Shown: positions 1 to 6,497, counted from the first letter of the stretch. The stretch is DNA of 9,542 nt from Clostridia bacterium (GCA_030445875.1 JASUSX010000060.1:1-9542); one strand, 5' to 3'. Numbers and translations are program-made. Notes: a model not told the origin generated them from the letters alone.

Positions 1-1810
1 GGGGCTGGTCGATCTTGGCCCGGTTGCACTTGCCCTCGCAGGGGTGGTTGCACACGCGGCCGCAGACCACCGGGAAGGGGTTTTCCCGCCGGATGACCTC
101 GTAGGCCTCGGCAAAACGCCGCTGGCGGATGAGGTCGATATAGATGGGCACATCGACGCTGGCCGGGCAGGTGTTCTGGCACGGCGAGTCAAACAGGGCG
201 GCGCAGACGCTGGCCGGGCAGCGGTGGTCGCGGATGTGGGCCAGGTATTCGTCGCGGAAGTATTTGATGGTGCTTAAGACCGGGTTGGGCGCCGTCTGGC
301 CCAGGCCGCAGAGGGCCGTGTCCTTGATCTGCTGGCCCAGTTCCACCAGCAGGTCCAGGTCTTCTTCTTTACCCTGGCCCTTGGAGATGCGGTCCAGGAT
401 CTCCAGCATGCGGGTGGTACCGATGCGGCAGGGGGTACACTTGCCGCAGGACTCGTCCTTGACAAAGTCCAGGAAGAACTTGGCCAGGTCCACCATACAG
501 GTGTCCTCGTCCATGATAATGAGGCCGCCGGACCCCATAATGGTCCCCAGGGCCGTCAGGGATTCATAATCGATGGGTGTATTCAGGTATGCGGCCGGGA
601 TGCAGCCGCCGGAAGGCCCGCCCGTCTGGGCGGCCTTGAACTTCTTGCCGTCGGGGATACCGCCGCCGATATCGTAGATAACTTCGCCCAGGGAGGTGCC
701 CATGGGGATCTCCACCAGGCCGTTGTTGTTAATCTTACCGGCCAGGGCAAAGACCTTGGTCCCCTTGCTCTTTTCCGTGCCGATGCCGGCGAACCACTCC
801 CAGCCCTCGCGGATAATGGTCGGTACATTGGCCAGGGTCTCGACGTTGTTAATAACCGTGGGCTTGCCCCACAGGCCGGACACGGCCGGGAAGGGCGGCC
901 GCGGCCGCGGTTCACCCCGGCGGCCTTCGATGGAGGCGAGCAGCGCCGTCTCTTCGCCGCAAACGAAGGCGCCGGCGCCCAGGCGGATGTCGATGTCAAA
1001 GTCAAAACCGGAGTTAAAGATGTTTTTGCCCAGCAACCCCTTCTCCCGCGCCTGCTGGATGGCAATCTTCAACCTGTTCACGGCAATGGGGTACTCGGCG
1101 CGGACATAGATGTAACCCTGGCCGGCGCCGATGGCGTAACCGCCAATGGCCAGGCCCTCCAGGACGGCGTGGGGGTCGCCCTCCAGGATGCTGCGGTCCA
1201 TGAAGGCCCCGGGGTCACCCTCGTCGGCGTTACAGACGATATATTTGACCGGTCCCGGCGAACGGTGGGCGAACTCCCACTTGAGGCCAGTGGGGAAGCC
1301 GCCGCCGCCCCGGCCGCGCAGGCCCGATTTCTTGATGGTGTCGATAACCTCACCGGGCTTCATAGTAGTCAGGACTTTACCCAGGGCCTGGTAGCCGTCG
1401 CGGGCGATATACTCGTCGATGGATTCGGGATTGATGAGGCCGCAGTTACGCAGGGCGATGCGCACCTGGTGTTTGAAGAAGGGGATGTCCTCGAAGGCCT
1501 TGACGGCGGCTTCCGTCTCCGGCTGCTTGTAGAGCTTGCGCTCCAGCACCCGGCCCTTGACGAAGTGCTCTTCTACCAGTTCGGGGACGTCCTCCGGGTG
1601 GACCTGGGTGTAGAAGACCCCTTCCGGGTAGACCATCATGTTGGGGCCAAAGCGGCAGAAGCCGAAGCAGCCGGTGTCGACGACCTGGATCTCCTTATCC
1701 AGGCCCCGGGCCCTTAATTCCCGGATGAGGGCTTCTTTGGTAGCCGGGCTTTCCGAGGCCGTACAGCCTGTGCCGGCGCAGACCAGGACGTGGGCACGAT
1801 AGAATTCCAT
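1..1810 (-). CDS. nuoF: NuoF-like NADH/FMN subunit fused to a GltD/NfnB-type Fe-S domain (3' end outside window)
   Basis: This is the flavin subunit of a soluble HydB/NuoF-type electron-bifurcating complex, the site of NAD(H) oxidation or reduction. The visible 603 residues show an N-terminal thioredoxin-like [2Fe-2S] domain (C11, C16, C48, C52), the FMN/NADH core (GLRGRGGGGFPTGLKW at 163-178, NADEGDPGAFMDR at 194-206, GAGAFVCGEETALL near 278-291), and the [4Fe-4S] site SCGKCTPC plus C501. HydB normally continues into two ferredoxin-like clusters. Here C531-x4-C536 is followed by CQNTCPASVDVP (544-555) and C583, C587, C591, C595, the pattern of the GltD/NfnB/dihydropyrimidine dehydrogenase N-terminal cluster domain. 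The frame is still open at the edge, so a flavoprotein domain probably follows. The ATG directly abuts the TAA of the ferredoxin gene, with GGGGGGAAG upstream. Known relative by domain order: StnB of the Sporomusa-type transhydrogenase. The catalytic partner lies off-window, so the reaction is inferred. The NuoF assignment is secure; the exact complex is not. Confidence 0.93.
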   Translation of the reverse strand, partial: MEFYRAHVLVCAGTGCTASESPATKEALIRELRARGLDKEIQVVDTGCFGFCRFGPNMMVYPEGVFYTQVHPEDVPELVEEHFVKGRVLERKLYKQPETEAAVKAFEDIPFFKHQVRIALRNCGLINPESIDEYIARDGYQALGKVLTTMKPGEVIDTIKKSGLRGRGGGGFPTGLKWEFAHRSPGPVKYIVCNADEGDPGAFMDRSILEGDPHAVLEGLAIGGYAIGAGQGYIYVRAEYPIAVNRLKIAIQQAREKGLLGKNIFNSGFDFDIDIRLGAGAFVCGEETALLASIEGRRGEPRPRPPFPAVSGLWGKPTVINNVETLANVPTIIREGWEWFAGIGTEKSKGTKVFALAGKINNNGLVEIPMGTSLGEVIYDIGGGIPDGKKFKAAQTGGPSGGCIPAAYLNTPIDYESLTALGTIMGSGGLIIMDEDTCMVDLAKFFLDFVKDESCGKCTPCRIGTTRMLEILDRISKGQGKEEDLDLLVELGQQIKDTALCGLGQTAPNPVLSTIKYFRDEYLAHIRDHRCPASVCAALFDSPCQNTCPASVDVPIYIDLIRQRRFAEAYEVIRRENPFPVVCGRVCNHPCEGKCNRAKIDQP

Positions 1811-2182
1811 TTACGCTTCCCCCCTGTTAACAACCCATTCGCTGATGACGATGCCGTTGACGACGTGCTGGGCGACGATCTGCCGCGCTTTATTGGCGTC
1901 GACCTTGCCGTAGGTCACCCGGGGCTTGCCCGGCAGGATGACGTCCACCAGGGGCTCCTGGGCGCAGAGGCCCACGCAGCCAGTCTGGGTCACGGCCACG
2001 CTGGTCAGATGTCTTTTGCCCAGTTCGTCGAGGATGGCGGCCATCACTTCCCGGGCGCCGGCGGCGATGCCGCAGGTACCCATGCCGACGACTATCCTTA
2101 CCTTTTGCTCCGCTTCCCGCAGGCGGATGGCTTCAAGCTGTTCTTCCTTTAACTTTTGCAGTTCTTCCAGGGACTTGATCAC
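1811..2182 (-). CDS. Thioredoxin-like [2Fe-2S] ferredoxin-type protein
   Basis: This is a small (123 aa) stand-alone thioredoxin-fold iron-sulfur protein of the kind found between NuoE-like and NuoF-like genes in clostridial bifurcating-hydrogenase operons. After a charged helical N-terminus (about 1-27), the segment VGMGTCGIAAGA (32-43) and TGCVGLCAQEP (67-77) carry three cysteines, C37, C69 and C73. The full four-cysteine set seen in NuoE and in the N-terminus of the adjacent NuoF-like protein is not present: the position matching the first ligand is occupied by V32. The protein may therefore bind an atypical cluster or none. Translation starts at GTG, chosen because a perfect GGAGGTGA (2189-2196) sits 6 nt upstream and because GTGA overlaps the TGA of the upstream ATPase gene. 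Its stop touches the NuoF-like start. A structural or electron-transfer accessory role is inferred; homologues such as HydD of Acetobacterium have, as far as I recall, no settled function. Confidence 0.85.
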   Translation of the reverse strand: MIKSLEELQKLKEEQLEAIRLREAEQKVRIVVGMGTCGIAAGAREVMAAILDELGKRHLTSVAVTQTGCVGLCAQEPLVDVILPGKPRVTYGKVDANKARQIVAQHVVNGIVISEWVVNRGEA

Positions 2183-2733
2183 TTGGCGTCACCTCCGTAC
2201 AATTCTGCCAGTCCTTTGTTGATATAACGCTGCACCCAGTCCAGTACCGGCCCGCAGTTCAAGGGTATTTCCCCCAGGTGGAGTTGTAGCCAGGCGGAGG
2301 AAAACTGGAATTCCCGCATCCCCCGGCGGTGGCGGTAGACAATCTCCACCGGTTCTTCCCGGCTCAGGGCGGTGGCGATGGTCGCCCCCATATCCCCCAG
2401 GGGCGGCAGGTCCGGGTGGCTGAGTTTCATGGTGGCCACCACCCTGGTCCCCTGGCCCGGGCAGGATTCCAGGGATAGGGTGCCGCCGCACTGGACGGCT
2501 GTGGCCTGGAAGAGGGACAACCCCAAACCCACCTTCCTGGTAGTGCGGGTAGTGTAAAAAGGGTCCAGGGCCTTGGGCAGGGCTTCCGCCCCCATACCGC
2601 GGCCGTCGTCCTGGACGGTGACGGTCAACCGGTCGCGCTCTGCATCCTCTTCAATGGTAATAAGGATATGGCGGGCGCCGGCAGCCAGGGCGTTTTCCAG
2701 GAGGTCGAGGAGATGCAGGGCCAGTTCTTCCAT
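2179..2733 (-). CDS. Stand-alone GHKL/HATPase_c ATP-binding protein embedded in the bifurcating-enzyme operon
   Basis: This 184-residue protein has the ATP-binding fold of histidine kinases but no dimerisation/phospho-acceptor domain, sensor or membrane segment. Visible motifs are the N box (ENALAAGA, E13-N14), G1 box (DDGRGM, 42-47), F box (DPFYTT, 57-62) and G2 box (GLGLSLF, 69-75), so ATP binding looks intact. After about residue 105 comes a C-terminal extension of some 80 residues, with a tryptophan- and leucine-rich segment near the end, that I do not recognise. The ATG lies 4 nt after the NuoE-like stop with only a weak ribosome binding site, suggesting coupling to nuoE translation. It ends in a GTGA overlap with the ferredoxin gene. 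Position between electron-transfer subunits suggests it acts on, or reports on, the complex, for example as a kinase, switch or assembly factor; that is inference. It is not a complete sensor kinase, because the conserved acceptor histidine region is absent. Confidence 0.85.
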   Translation of the reverse strand: MEELALHLLDLLENALAAGARHILITIEEDAERDRLTVTVQDDGRGMGAEALPKALDPFYTTRTTRKVGLGLSLFQATAVQCGGTLSLESCPGQGTRVVATMKLSHPDLPPLGDMGATIATALSREEPVEIVYRHRRGMREFQFSSAWLQLHLGEIPLNCGPVLDWVQRYINKGLAELYGGDAK

Positions 2734-2737
2734 GGCT

Positions 2738-3211
2738 TTACTGGTATTGCTTTAACACGGCGGCCGCCGTGTCGGGCTTCAAAAGCCCGTGGGCGCGCTT
2801 GTTGACGGTCATGACGGGACCCAGGCCGCAGGCCCCGAGACACCGGACGACCTCCAGGGAGAACTTGCCGTCGTCGGTGCTGTCGCCGGCTTTGATGCCC
2901 AGCTCTTTTTGCAGGCGCTCCAGGATCTCCGGCGACCCCTTGACGTAGCAGGCCGTGCCCTTGCAGACGGAAATCTGGTACTTGCCCTTGGGCTTGACGG
3001 TAAAGTGGTGGTAGAAGGAAATGACGCTGTAGACCTCCGTCAGGGACACCCCCAGGCCGTCGGCGATGGCGATCTGCACCTTTTTGGGCAAGTAGCCGAT
3101 GAGGTCCTGGGCCTGGTGGAGGACCTCGATGAGGGCCGAGGGCTGGCCGCGGTGGGCGGCGATGATCTGGTCGAGTTCCTCCCATTTGGCTTCGCATTGA
3201 CAGGCTTCCAT
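2738..3211 (-). CDS. nuoE: NuoE/HydC-like [2Fe-2S] subunit
   Basis: This is the 24-kDa-type (NuoE, HydC) subunit that carries one [2Fe-2S] cluster and docks on the NuoF-like flavin subunit. At 157 aa it has the length usual for soluble HydC proteins. A helical N-terminal domain (about 8-70, including the conserved run DLIGYLPKKVQIAIADGLGV) precedes the thioredoxin-fold domain. The four cluster ligands are present as VCKGTACYVKG (C83, C88) and RCLGACGLGPVM (C124, C128). The start is supported by a strong GGAGG (3222-3226) 10 nt upstream. The 58-nt gap before this gene, the largest in the operon, contains that site and no convincing terminator, so read-through from the PHP gene is likely. The next gene begins 4 nt after its stop. 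Family assignment is from directly visible motifs; whether the complex is a hydrogenase, transhydrogenase or formate dehydrogenase depends on the off-window catalytic gene. Confidence 0.95.
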   Translation of the reverse strand: MEACQCEAKWEELDQIIAAHRGQPSALIEVLHQAQDLIGYLPKKVQIAIADGLGVSLTEVYSVISFYHHFTVKPKGKYQISVCKGTACYVKGSPEILERLQKELGIKAGDSTDDGKFSLEVVRCLGACGLGPVMTVNKRAHGLLKPDTAAAVLKQYQ

Positions 3212-3221
3212 GGTAACAAAA

Positions 3222-3229
3222 CCTCCTTT
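3222..3229 (-). promoter_or_regulatory. Ribosome binding site of the NuoE-like gene
   Basis: The minus strand reads AAAGGAGG here, 10 nt before the ATG at 3211. It is one of the strongest ribosome binding sites in the operon and comes after the longest intergenic gap, so the NuoE-like gene is probably initiated independently rather than only by coupling to the PHP gene. Confidence 0.75.
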
Positions 3230-3269
3230 GGTAAAAGTTCTAACCGAAATGCCGAACTTACTGTGCTAT

Positions 3270-4025
3270 TTATCTGAAATTATTCCTCCCTGCATCAATC
3301 ACCACCTTGAAGTGCTGTCGTCGCAGGGCGCGGGTCAGGGCGGCGATATTTACCGCCTCTAGATCATACTCTGTCACCCGCCGCCCAATGTCACCTGGGT
3401 AATGGGCATCGGAAGCCGCCACCAGGGGCCAGCCAGAGAGGGCGGGAAATTTTTTGCAGGCAGCTTCCGGGCTGAGCAAGCCCACTTCCAGGGCCGGGAC
3501 CGGCAGCCCCGGGGGGATTAACCCTAAGTTGGCCAGGAGGCTGTATGCGGGCCTATCCACATGGGCTGGTAAAACTATCCCCCCCAGGCCATTTACCCTC
3601 TGTACCACTTCTTCCACCCCCAGGTCAACGCTCCCCAGCAGGAGCCGGGTTTCCCGACCTGTTTCCCGCCCCGCAGCATCCATCAGGATTTGCGAGCCGA
3701 AATATTCCTCCCGGTTCTCCCCGACCGGGAGGTGACGGTAGATCTCCCTTTGCCATTCCCGGGCCTCCCTTGCGGTATTAAATAGGCATACCAGGTGCAC
3801 GTCCTCCCGGGTCTGGACTTCCATTCCCGCCAGGACGTTCAGGCCTGTACCCCGGGCGGCCTCCTGGACAGCAGCCACATTACCGGCGCTGTTGTGGTCG
3901 GTCACGGCAATAAGCTGCAGGCCGGCCCTCAAAGCCGCAGCCACAATGGCGGGTGGTGTCATCTCTTCCCCGGCGCAAGGGGACAGGGCGGTATGGATGT
4001 GGAGGTCAGCACGGAAGGTAGTCAT
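3270..4025 (-). CDS. PHP-domain metal-dependent phosphoesterase
   Basis: This 251-residue soluble protein is of the PHP (polymerase and histidinol phosphatase) superfamily, which uses a polynuclear metal site to hydrolyse phosphoesters. The complete metal-ligand set is visible: DLHIHT (D7, H9, H11), TDHN (D43, H44), GMEV (E69), H77, PAHVDR (H155) and SDAH (D206, H208). It therefore looks catalytically competent. The substrate cannot be read from sequence. Related small PHP enzymes act on nucleotides such as 3',5'-bisphosphates, but a sugar phosphate or a phosphorylated protein is equally possible. Its ATG overlaps the TGA of DRTGG protein B (ATGA at 4022-4025), so the two are translationally coupled. 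Its place between the signalling-type genes and the NuoE/NuoF genes suggests a link with control of the bifurcating enzyme, which is inference. Confidence 0.92.
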   Translation of the reverse strand: MTTFRADLHIHTALSPCAGEEMTPPAIVAAALRAGLQLIAVTDHNSAGNVAAVQEAARGTGLNVLAGMEVQTREDVHLVCLFNTAREAREWQREIYRHLPVGENREEYFGSQILMDAAGRETGRETRLLLGSVDLGVEEVVQRVNGLGGIVLPAHVDRPAYSLLANLGLIPPGLPVPALEVGLLSPEAACKKFPALSGWPLVAASDAHYPGDIGRRVTEYDLEAVNIAALTRALRRQHFKVVIDAGRNNFR

Positions 4026-4357
4026 GGATTAAGAAGCTGGTACAGGCGGCCGGCTACTTCAAAGGTCCGGCTGGATGTAGACAGCAGGGGCAAGCCTTCA
4101 GCCTCAGCTTTGCGGCATACCTCCGGCGGTATCCCCCTCCCCCCGGTAAGGACCACCCCTGCCGCCCCGGTCAAAAGGGCTACAGCGACTACATTCATAT
4201 GGGTCTGGAGGGTCAACCACAGGCACCCCGGTCCCCCATTGGCCATAAAATCGCTGATCAGGTCGGAGCAGTAACCACCTTCAACCTCCCGGTCCAGGGC
4301 TTTCTCCCCGGCCAGGACCTGTAAATTCAGATGCTCCACTATTGCCCGCAGTTTCAT
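4022..4357 (-). CDS. DRTGG-domain protein B
   Basis: This is a single-domain protein of about 111 aa of the DRTGG family (Pfam PF07085), which also occurs as a regulatory domain in some phosphotransacetylases and CBS-domain proteins and whose ligand is not firmly established. Characteristic stretches are EVEGGYCSDLISDFMA (24-39), WLTLQTHMNVVAVALLTGAA (47-66) and GLPLLSTSSRTFEVAGRLYQLL (88-109, family core). I chose the ATG at 4357 because AGGGG lies about 8 nt before it and because protein A also starts MKLR; a GTG at 4363 would add two residues but leaves a poor spacing. The 5' end overlaps the 3' end of the hydrogenase-like gene by 77 nt, and the 3' end overlaps the PHP gene by 4 nt. It is a paralogue of DRTGG protein A at the head of the operon. 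A nucleotide- or ligand-sensing role is inferred. Confidence 0.88.
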   Translation of the reverse strand: MKLRAIVEHLNLQVLAGEKALDREVEGGYCSDLISDFMANGGPGCLWLTLQTHMNVVAVALLTGAAGVVLTGGRGIPPEVCRKAEAEGLPLLSTSSRTFEVAGRLYQLLNP

Positions 4358-5654
4358 TATCACTTCCCCTTTCCGGCTGGGCCATGGACGGCGGCAGTTT
4401 CCGCGCCAGTTCTACCACCTCTTCGGCCAGGACCCGCACCCGGTCCCGCAGGACAAAGACGCAGTCGGTATCCTGGGCCTCACCCCGGACAATATCCTCG
4501 GCCAGGGCGCGGCAGTTAGGCGAACCGCAGGAACCGCAGTCCAGGCCTGGCAGCAGGGCCTGGGTAGCTTCCAGGCGGCGCATCTTTTCCAGGGCGGTAG
4601 CCAGGTCGGCGTCCAGTAGCAGGGCTGGCCGCGGCTGTACCGGCGCCATTGCCAGGCTGCCACCAGGATCCGGCAGATCAACCCGGCCTGCCGGTAGCTC
4701 CCGGGTGAGTTGCCTCAGCTCCAGCCGGGCCAGGTAGGGGTTGCGGACCATCAGGGCGCCGCCGACGCAACCGCCGGGGCAGGCCTGGGCTTCGATATAA
4801 TCGATGTCCTCGAAATCCCCCGTTTCGATCTGGGTTAACACTTCGATGACGTGGTGGATGCCGTCTACCTCCAGTAAACGCCGGCCGCCAATGCTGGCGT
4901 TCTCCCCGCCGCTGTGGCCCCAACCGTATCCTGATGCGCCAGCGCGGGATGGGCAAGAGGGGGCTGTGGCCAACCGCTGGCGAATATCACCGTATATGGC
5001 TGCCAGGGGTATGACCCCATCGGGGCCCGCCATGCCTTCCTGGGGCTGGCGGCCGGCCGTGATCTTGGCCGGGCAGGGAGAAAGGAAGAAAGTGCCTATG
5101 GCTTCCGGCGGCAGGCCTGTGGCCCTCACACCTTCCCGGCGGGCTAACCTGGCGGCCAGGTCCATGGGCGTGACCAGGGGCAATATTTGCTCCACCAGGG
5201 AAGGGAAACGCACCTGGATGAGGCCCACCACCGCCGGGCAGGCTGGCGAAATCAGCGGTTTTTTGCCCCGGTAATTATCCAGGTAACGGCGAGTTTCCCG
5301 GGCTACTACTTCTGCTGCCAGGGCCACCTCGTAAACGGCATCAAAGCCCAGGGTCAGAAGGGCCCCCAGGATATGTTCCAGATCAGCCCGGCCGGCAAAC
5401 TGGGAGACAAAAGCCGGCGCCGGCAGGGCGACGCGGTAGCGGTAAGCATCCAGAGCCTCCAGGCCGTCGCCCACGGCGATCTTGGCGTGGTTGGGGCAGA
5501 TACGGATGCACTCGCCACAATCGATACAGCGTTCCTGGATAATACGCGCCTTACCCTCCCGCACCCGGATGGCTTCCGTCGGGCAGTGCTTGATGCAATT
5601 GGTACAGCCTTTACATTTATCCTCTTCCAGGCGCACGGAATGGAAATACCCCAT
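4281..5654 (-). CDS. [FeFe]-hydrogenase-like iron-sulfur protein, probably sensory (lacks proton-relay cysteine)
   Basis: This 457-residue soluble protein has two N-terminal [4Fe-4S] motifs (C14, C17, C20, C24 and C43, C46, C49, C53), a hydrogenase H-cluster domain (about 70-310) and a C-terminal Fe-S domain with C373-x2-C376-x4-C381-x16-C398 (Pfam PF04060 pattern). All four H-cluster cysteines are present: C139 in SPACPAVV, C194 in LSPCPAK, C292 and C296 in QACPGGC. In catalytic enzymes the first motif reads TSCCPxW; here the first cysteine, the proton donor to the active site, is A138 and the Trp is Val. This fits putative sensory groups of [FeFe] hydrogenases better than a turnover enzyme. 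Unlike typical HydS it has no PAS domain; residues about 425-457 are a Gly/Pro/Ser-rich tail lying in the overlap with the next gene. The ATG follows the ATPase stop by 14 nt containing AAGGCGGTGG. H2 or redox sensing is inferred; the hydrogenase-family assignment is firm. Confidence 0.9.
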   Translation of the reverse strand: MGYFHSVRLEEDKCKGCTNCIKHCPTEAIRVREGKARIIQERCIDCGECIRICPNHAKIAVGDGLEALDAYRYRVALPAPAFVSQFAGRADLEHILGALLTLGFDAVYEVALAAEVVARETRRYLDNYRGKKPLISPACPAVVGLIQVRFPSLVEQILPLVTPMDLAARLARREGVRATGLPPEAIGTFFLSPCPAKITAGRQPQEGMAGPDGVIPLAAIYGDIRQRLATAPSCPSRAGASGYGWGHSGGENASIGGRRLLEVDGIHHVIEVLTQIETGDFEDIDYIEAQACPGGCVGGALMVRNPYLARLELRQLTRELPAGRVDLPDPGGSLAMAPVQPRPALLLDADLATALEKMRRLEATQALLPGLDCGSCGSPNCRALAEDIVRGEAQDTDCVFVLRDRVRVLAEEVVELARKLPPSMAQPERGSDNETAGNSGASEFTGPGRGESPGPGG

Positions 5655-5668
5655 TACGCCACCGCCTT

Positions 5669-6103
5669 TTAGCGATTGTAGATGACTATTTTTATTACCG
5701 TACCCTTACCCGGCATGGAATCGATGGCCAGTTCGTCGGCGCAGCGGCGGATATTGGGTAGCCCCATCCCGGCGCCGAAGCCCATCTCCTGGATCTCCCG
5801 GGGGGCGGTTGAATAGCCCTCTTGCATAGCCAGATCAATATCTGGTATTCCCGGGCCGGTATCACGGGCGATGATAGTAATAACCGCGGGGGTAATCTGC
5901 GCTTTGAGTTCGCCACCCTGGGAATGGATGACGATATTCATCTCCGCTTCATAGGTGGCGATGGCCACTCGCCGGATAACGGCCGGGGGGAAACCTACCT
6001 GCTGCAGGACCTGGCGGACGCGGGCCGCCCCATCCCCCCCGGCCAGAAAATCCCATGCCCGGACGGGGATAGTTAACTCCAGGGGTGGCCGGGCTTCATT
6101 CAT
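5669..6103 (-). CDS. RsbW/anti-sigma-factor-like HATPase (Ser/Thr kinase type)
   Basis: This is a compact ATP-binding protein of 144 aa resembling anti-sigma regulatory factors (HATPase_c_2, RsbW/SpoIIAB class). After a short N-terminus, motifs are the N box YEAEMNIVIHS (51-61; E52 and N56), the G1 box RDTGPGIPD (80-88) and the glycine-rich G2 region GFGAGMGLPNIRR (108-120). No sensor, transmembrane or phospho-acceptor histidine domain is present. I start it at ATG 6103, because GGAG lies 5-6 nt upstream and ATGA overlaps the stop of DRTGG protein A; an upstream GTG at 6130 would add nine residues inside the DRTGG gene with no ribosome binding site support. Family members either bind sigma factors or phosphorylate a partner. 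No sigma factor or STAS antagonist is encoded nearby, so the partner is probably one of the neighbouring DRTGG or Fe-S proteins. That is inference. Confidence 0.87.
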   Translation of the reverse strand: MNEARPPLELTIPVRAWDFLAGGDGAARVRQVLQQVGFPPAVIRRVAIATYEAEMNIVIHSQGGELKAQITPAVITIIARDTGPGIPDIDLAMQEGYSTAPREIQEMGFGAGMGLPNIRRCADELAIDSMPGKGTVIKIVIYNR

Positions 6104-6465
6104 TTTGGCTCCAGCACTTCCCCGGAACACCCCTTTAACCCGGCCCGGAAGAGGCGGCCGCAGCTATCATACATTAACAACTTGGTCCCCAGGAGGGGCA
6201 AGCCCATCTTCGCGGCAGCGTCAATGAGCGCCCGGTCCGGCCTTTTACCCCGGACAAAGACAACGGCTACCGCATCGACCATGGACGCGGTATGGATAAC
6301 ATGGGTATTGGTCAGGCCGGTCAACAGGACCACCCGGCCGCGGGTAAACGCCAGGACATCGCTCATCAGGTCAGAGCCAAAGCCGGCCTCCACTTCCAGG
6401 TCCAGTTTATCGGCGCCGGTAAAAACCTCGGCCGCCAGAATGGCCTGTATCTCCCTGAGTTTCAC
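6100..6465 (-). CDS. DRTGG-domain protein A, first gene of the operon
   Basis: This single-domain DRTGG-family protein of 121 aa is paralogous to protein B. The family signature EVEAGFGSDLMSDVLAF (24-40) and the C-terminal GLPLLGTKLLMYDSCGRLF (88-106) align with B without gaps, whereas the central strand differs (TGLTNTHVIHTA in place of WLTLQTHMNVVA). I place the start at GTG 6465: GGAGGG is 8 nt upstream, the product then starts MKLR as in protein B, and the upstream GTG at 6498 would fall inside the likely -10 box. It ends in an ATGA overlap with the RsbW-like gene, suggesting paired synthesis. DRTGG function is not established; adenine-nucleotide or small-ligand binding is plausible by analogy with other regulatory domains. 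As the leading gene it may serve as partner or substrate of the adjacent ATPase. A and B could form a heterodimer. Confidence 0.87.
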   Translation of the reverse strand: MKLREIQAILAAEVFTGADKLDLEVEAGFGSDLMSDVLAFTRGRVVLLTGLTNTHVIHTASMVDAVAVVFVRGKRPDRALIDAAAKMGLPLLGTKLLMYDSCGRLFRAGLKGCSGEVLEPK

Positions 6466-6473
6466 CGGTTGCG

Positions 6474-6479
6474 CCCTCC
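6474..6479 (-). promoter_or_regulatory. Ribosome binding site deciding the start of DRTGG protein A
   Basis: The minus strand reads GGAGGG here, 8 nt before GTG 6465. It would lie inside the coding region if the GTG at 6498 were used, so it supports the shorter product. Confidence 0.7.
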
Positions 6480-6497
6480 AGGTGGTGAATTGCTTCA

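Noticed and set aside
893..915. GC-only repeat of GCGGCC units
   Set aside because: It encodes the Arg/Pro-rich EPRPRPPFP loop conserved in NuoF proteins, so coding constraint explains it.
583..1353. Two minus-strand open frames with ATG starts inside the NuoF region
   Set aside because: They are out of frame with the NuoF reading that runs unbroken from 1810 to the edge and contains all family motifs.
1169..1717. Long plus-strand open frame opposite the NuoF-like gene (182 codons)
   Set aside because: It lies antisense to a conserved NuoF sequence, has no recognisable domain, and arises from GC-rich codon bias.
2789..3277. Plus-strand open frame of 162 codons opposite NuoE
   Set aside because: It is a shadow of the NuoE-like gene, with no ribosome binding site or domain.
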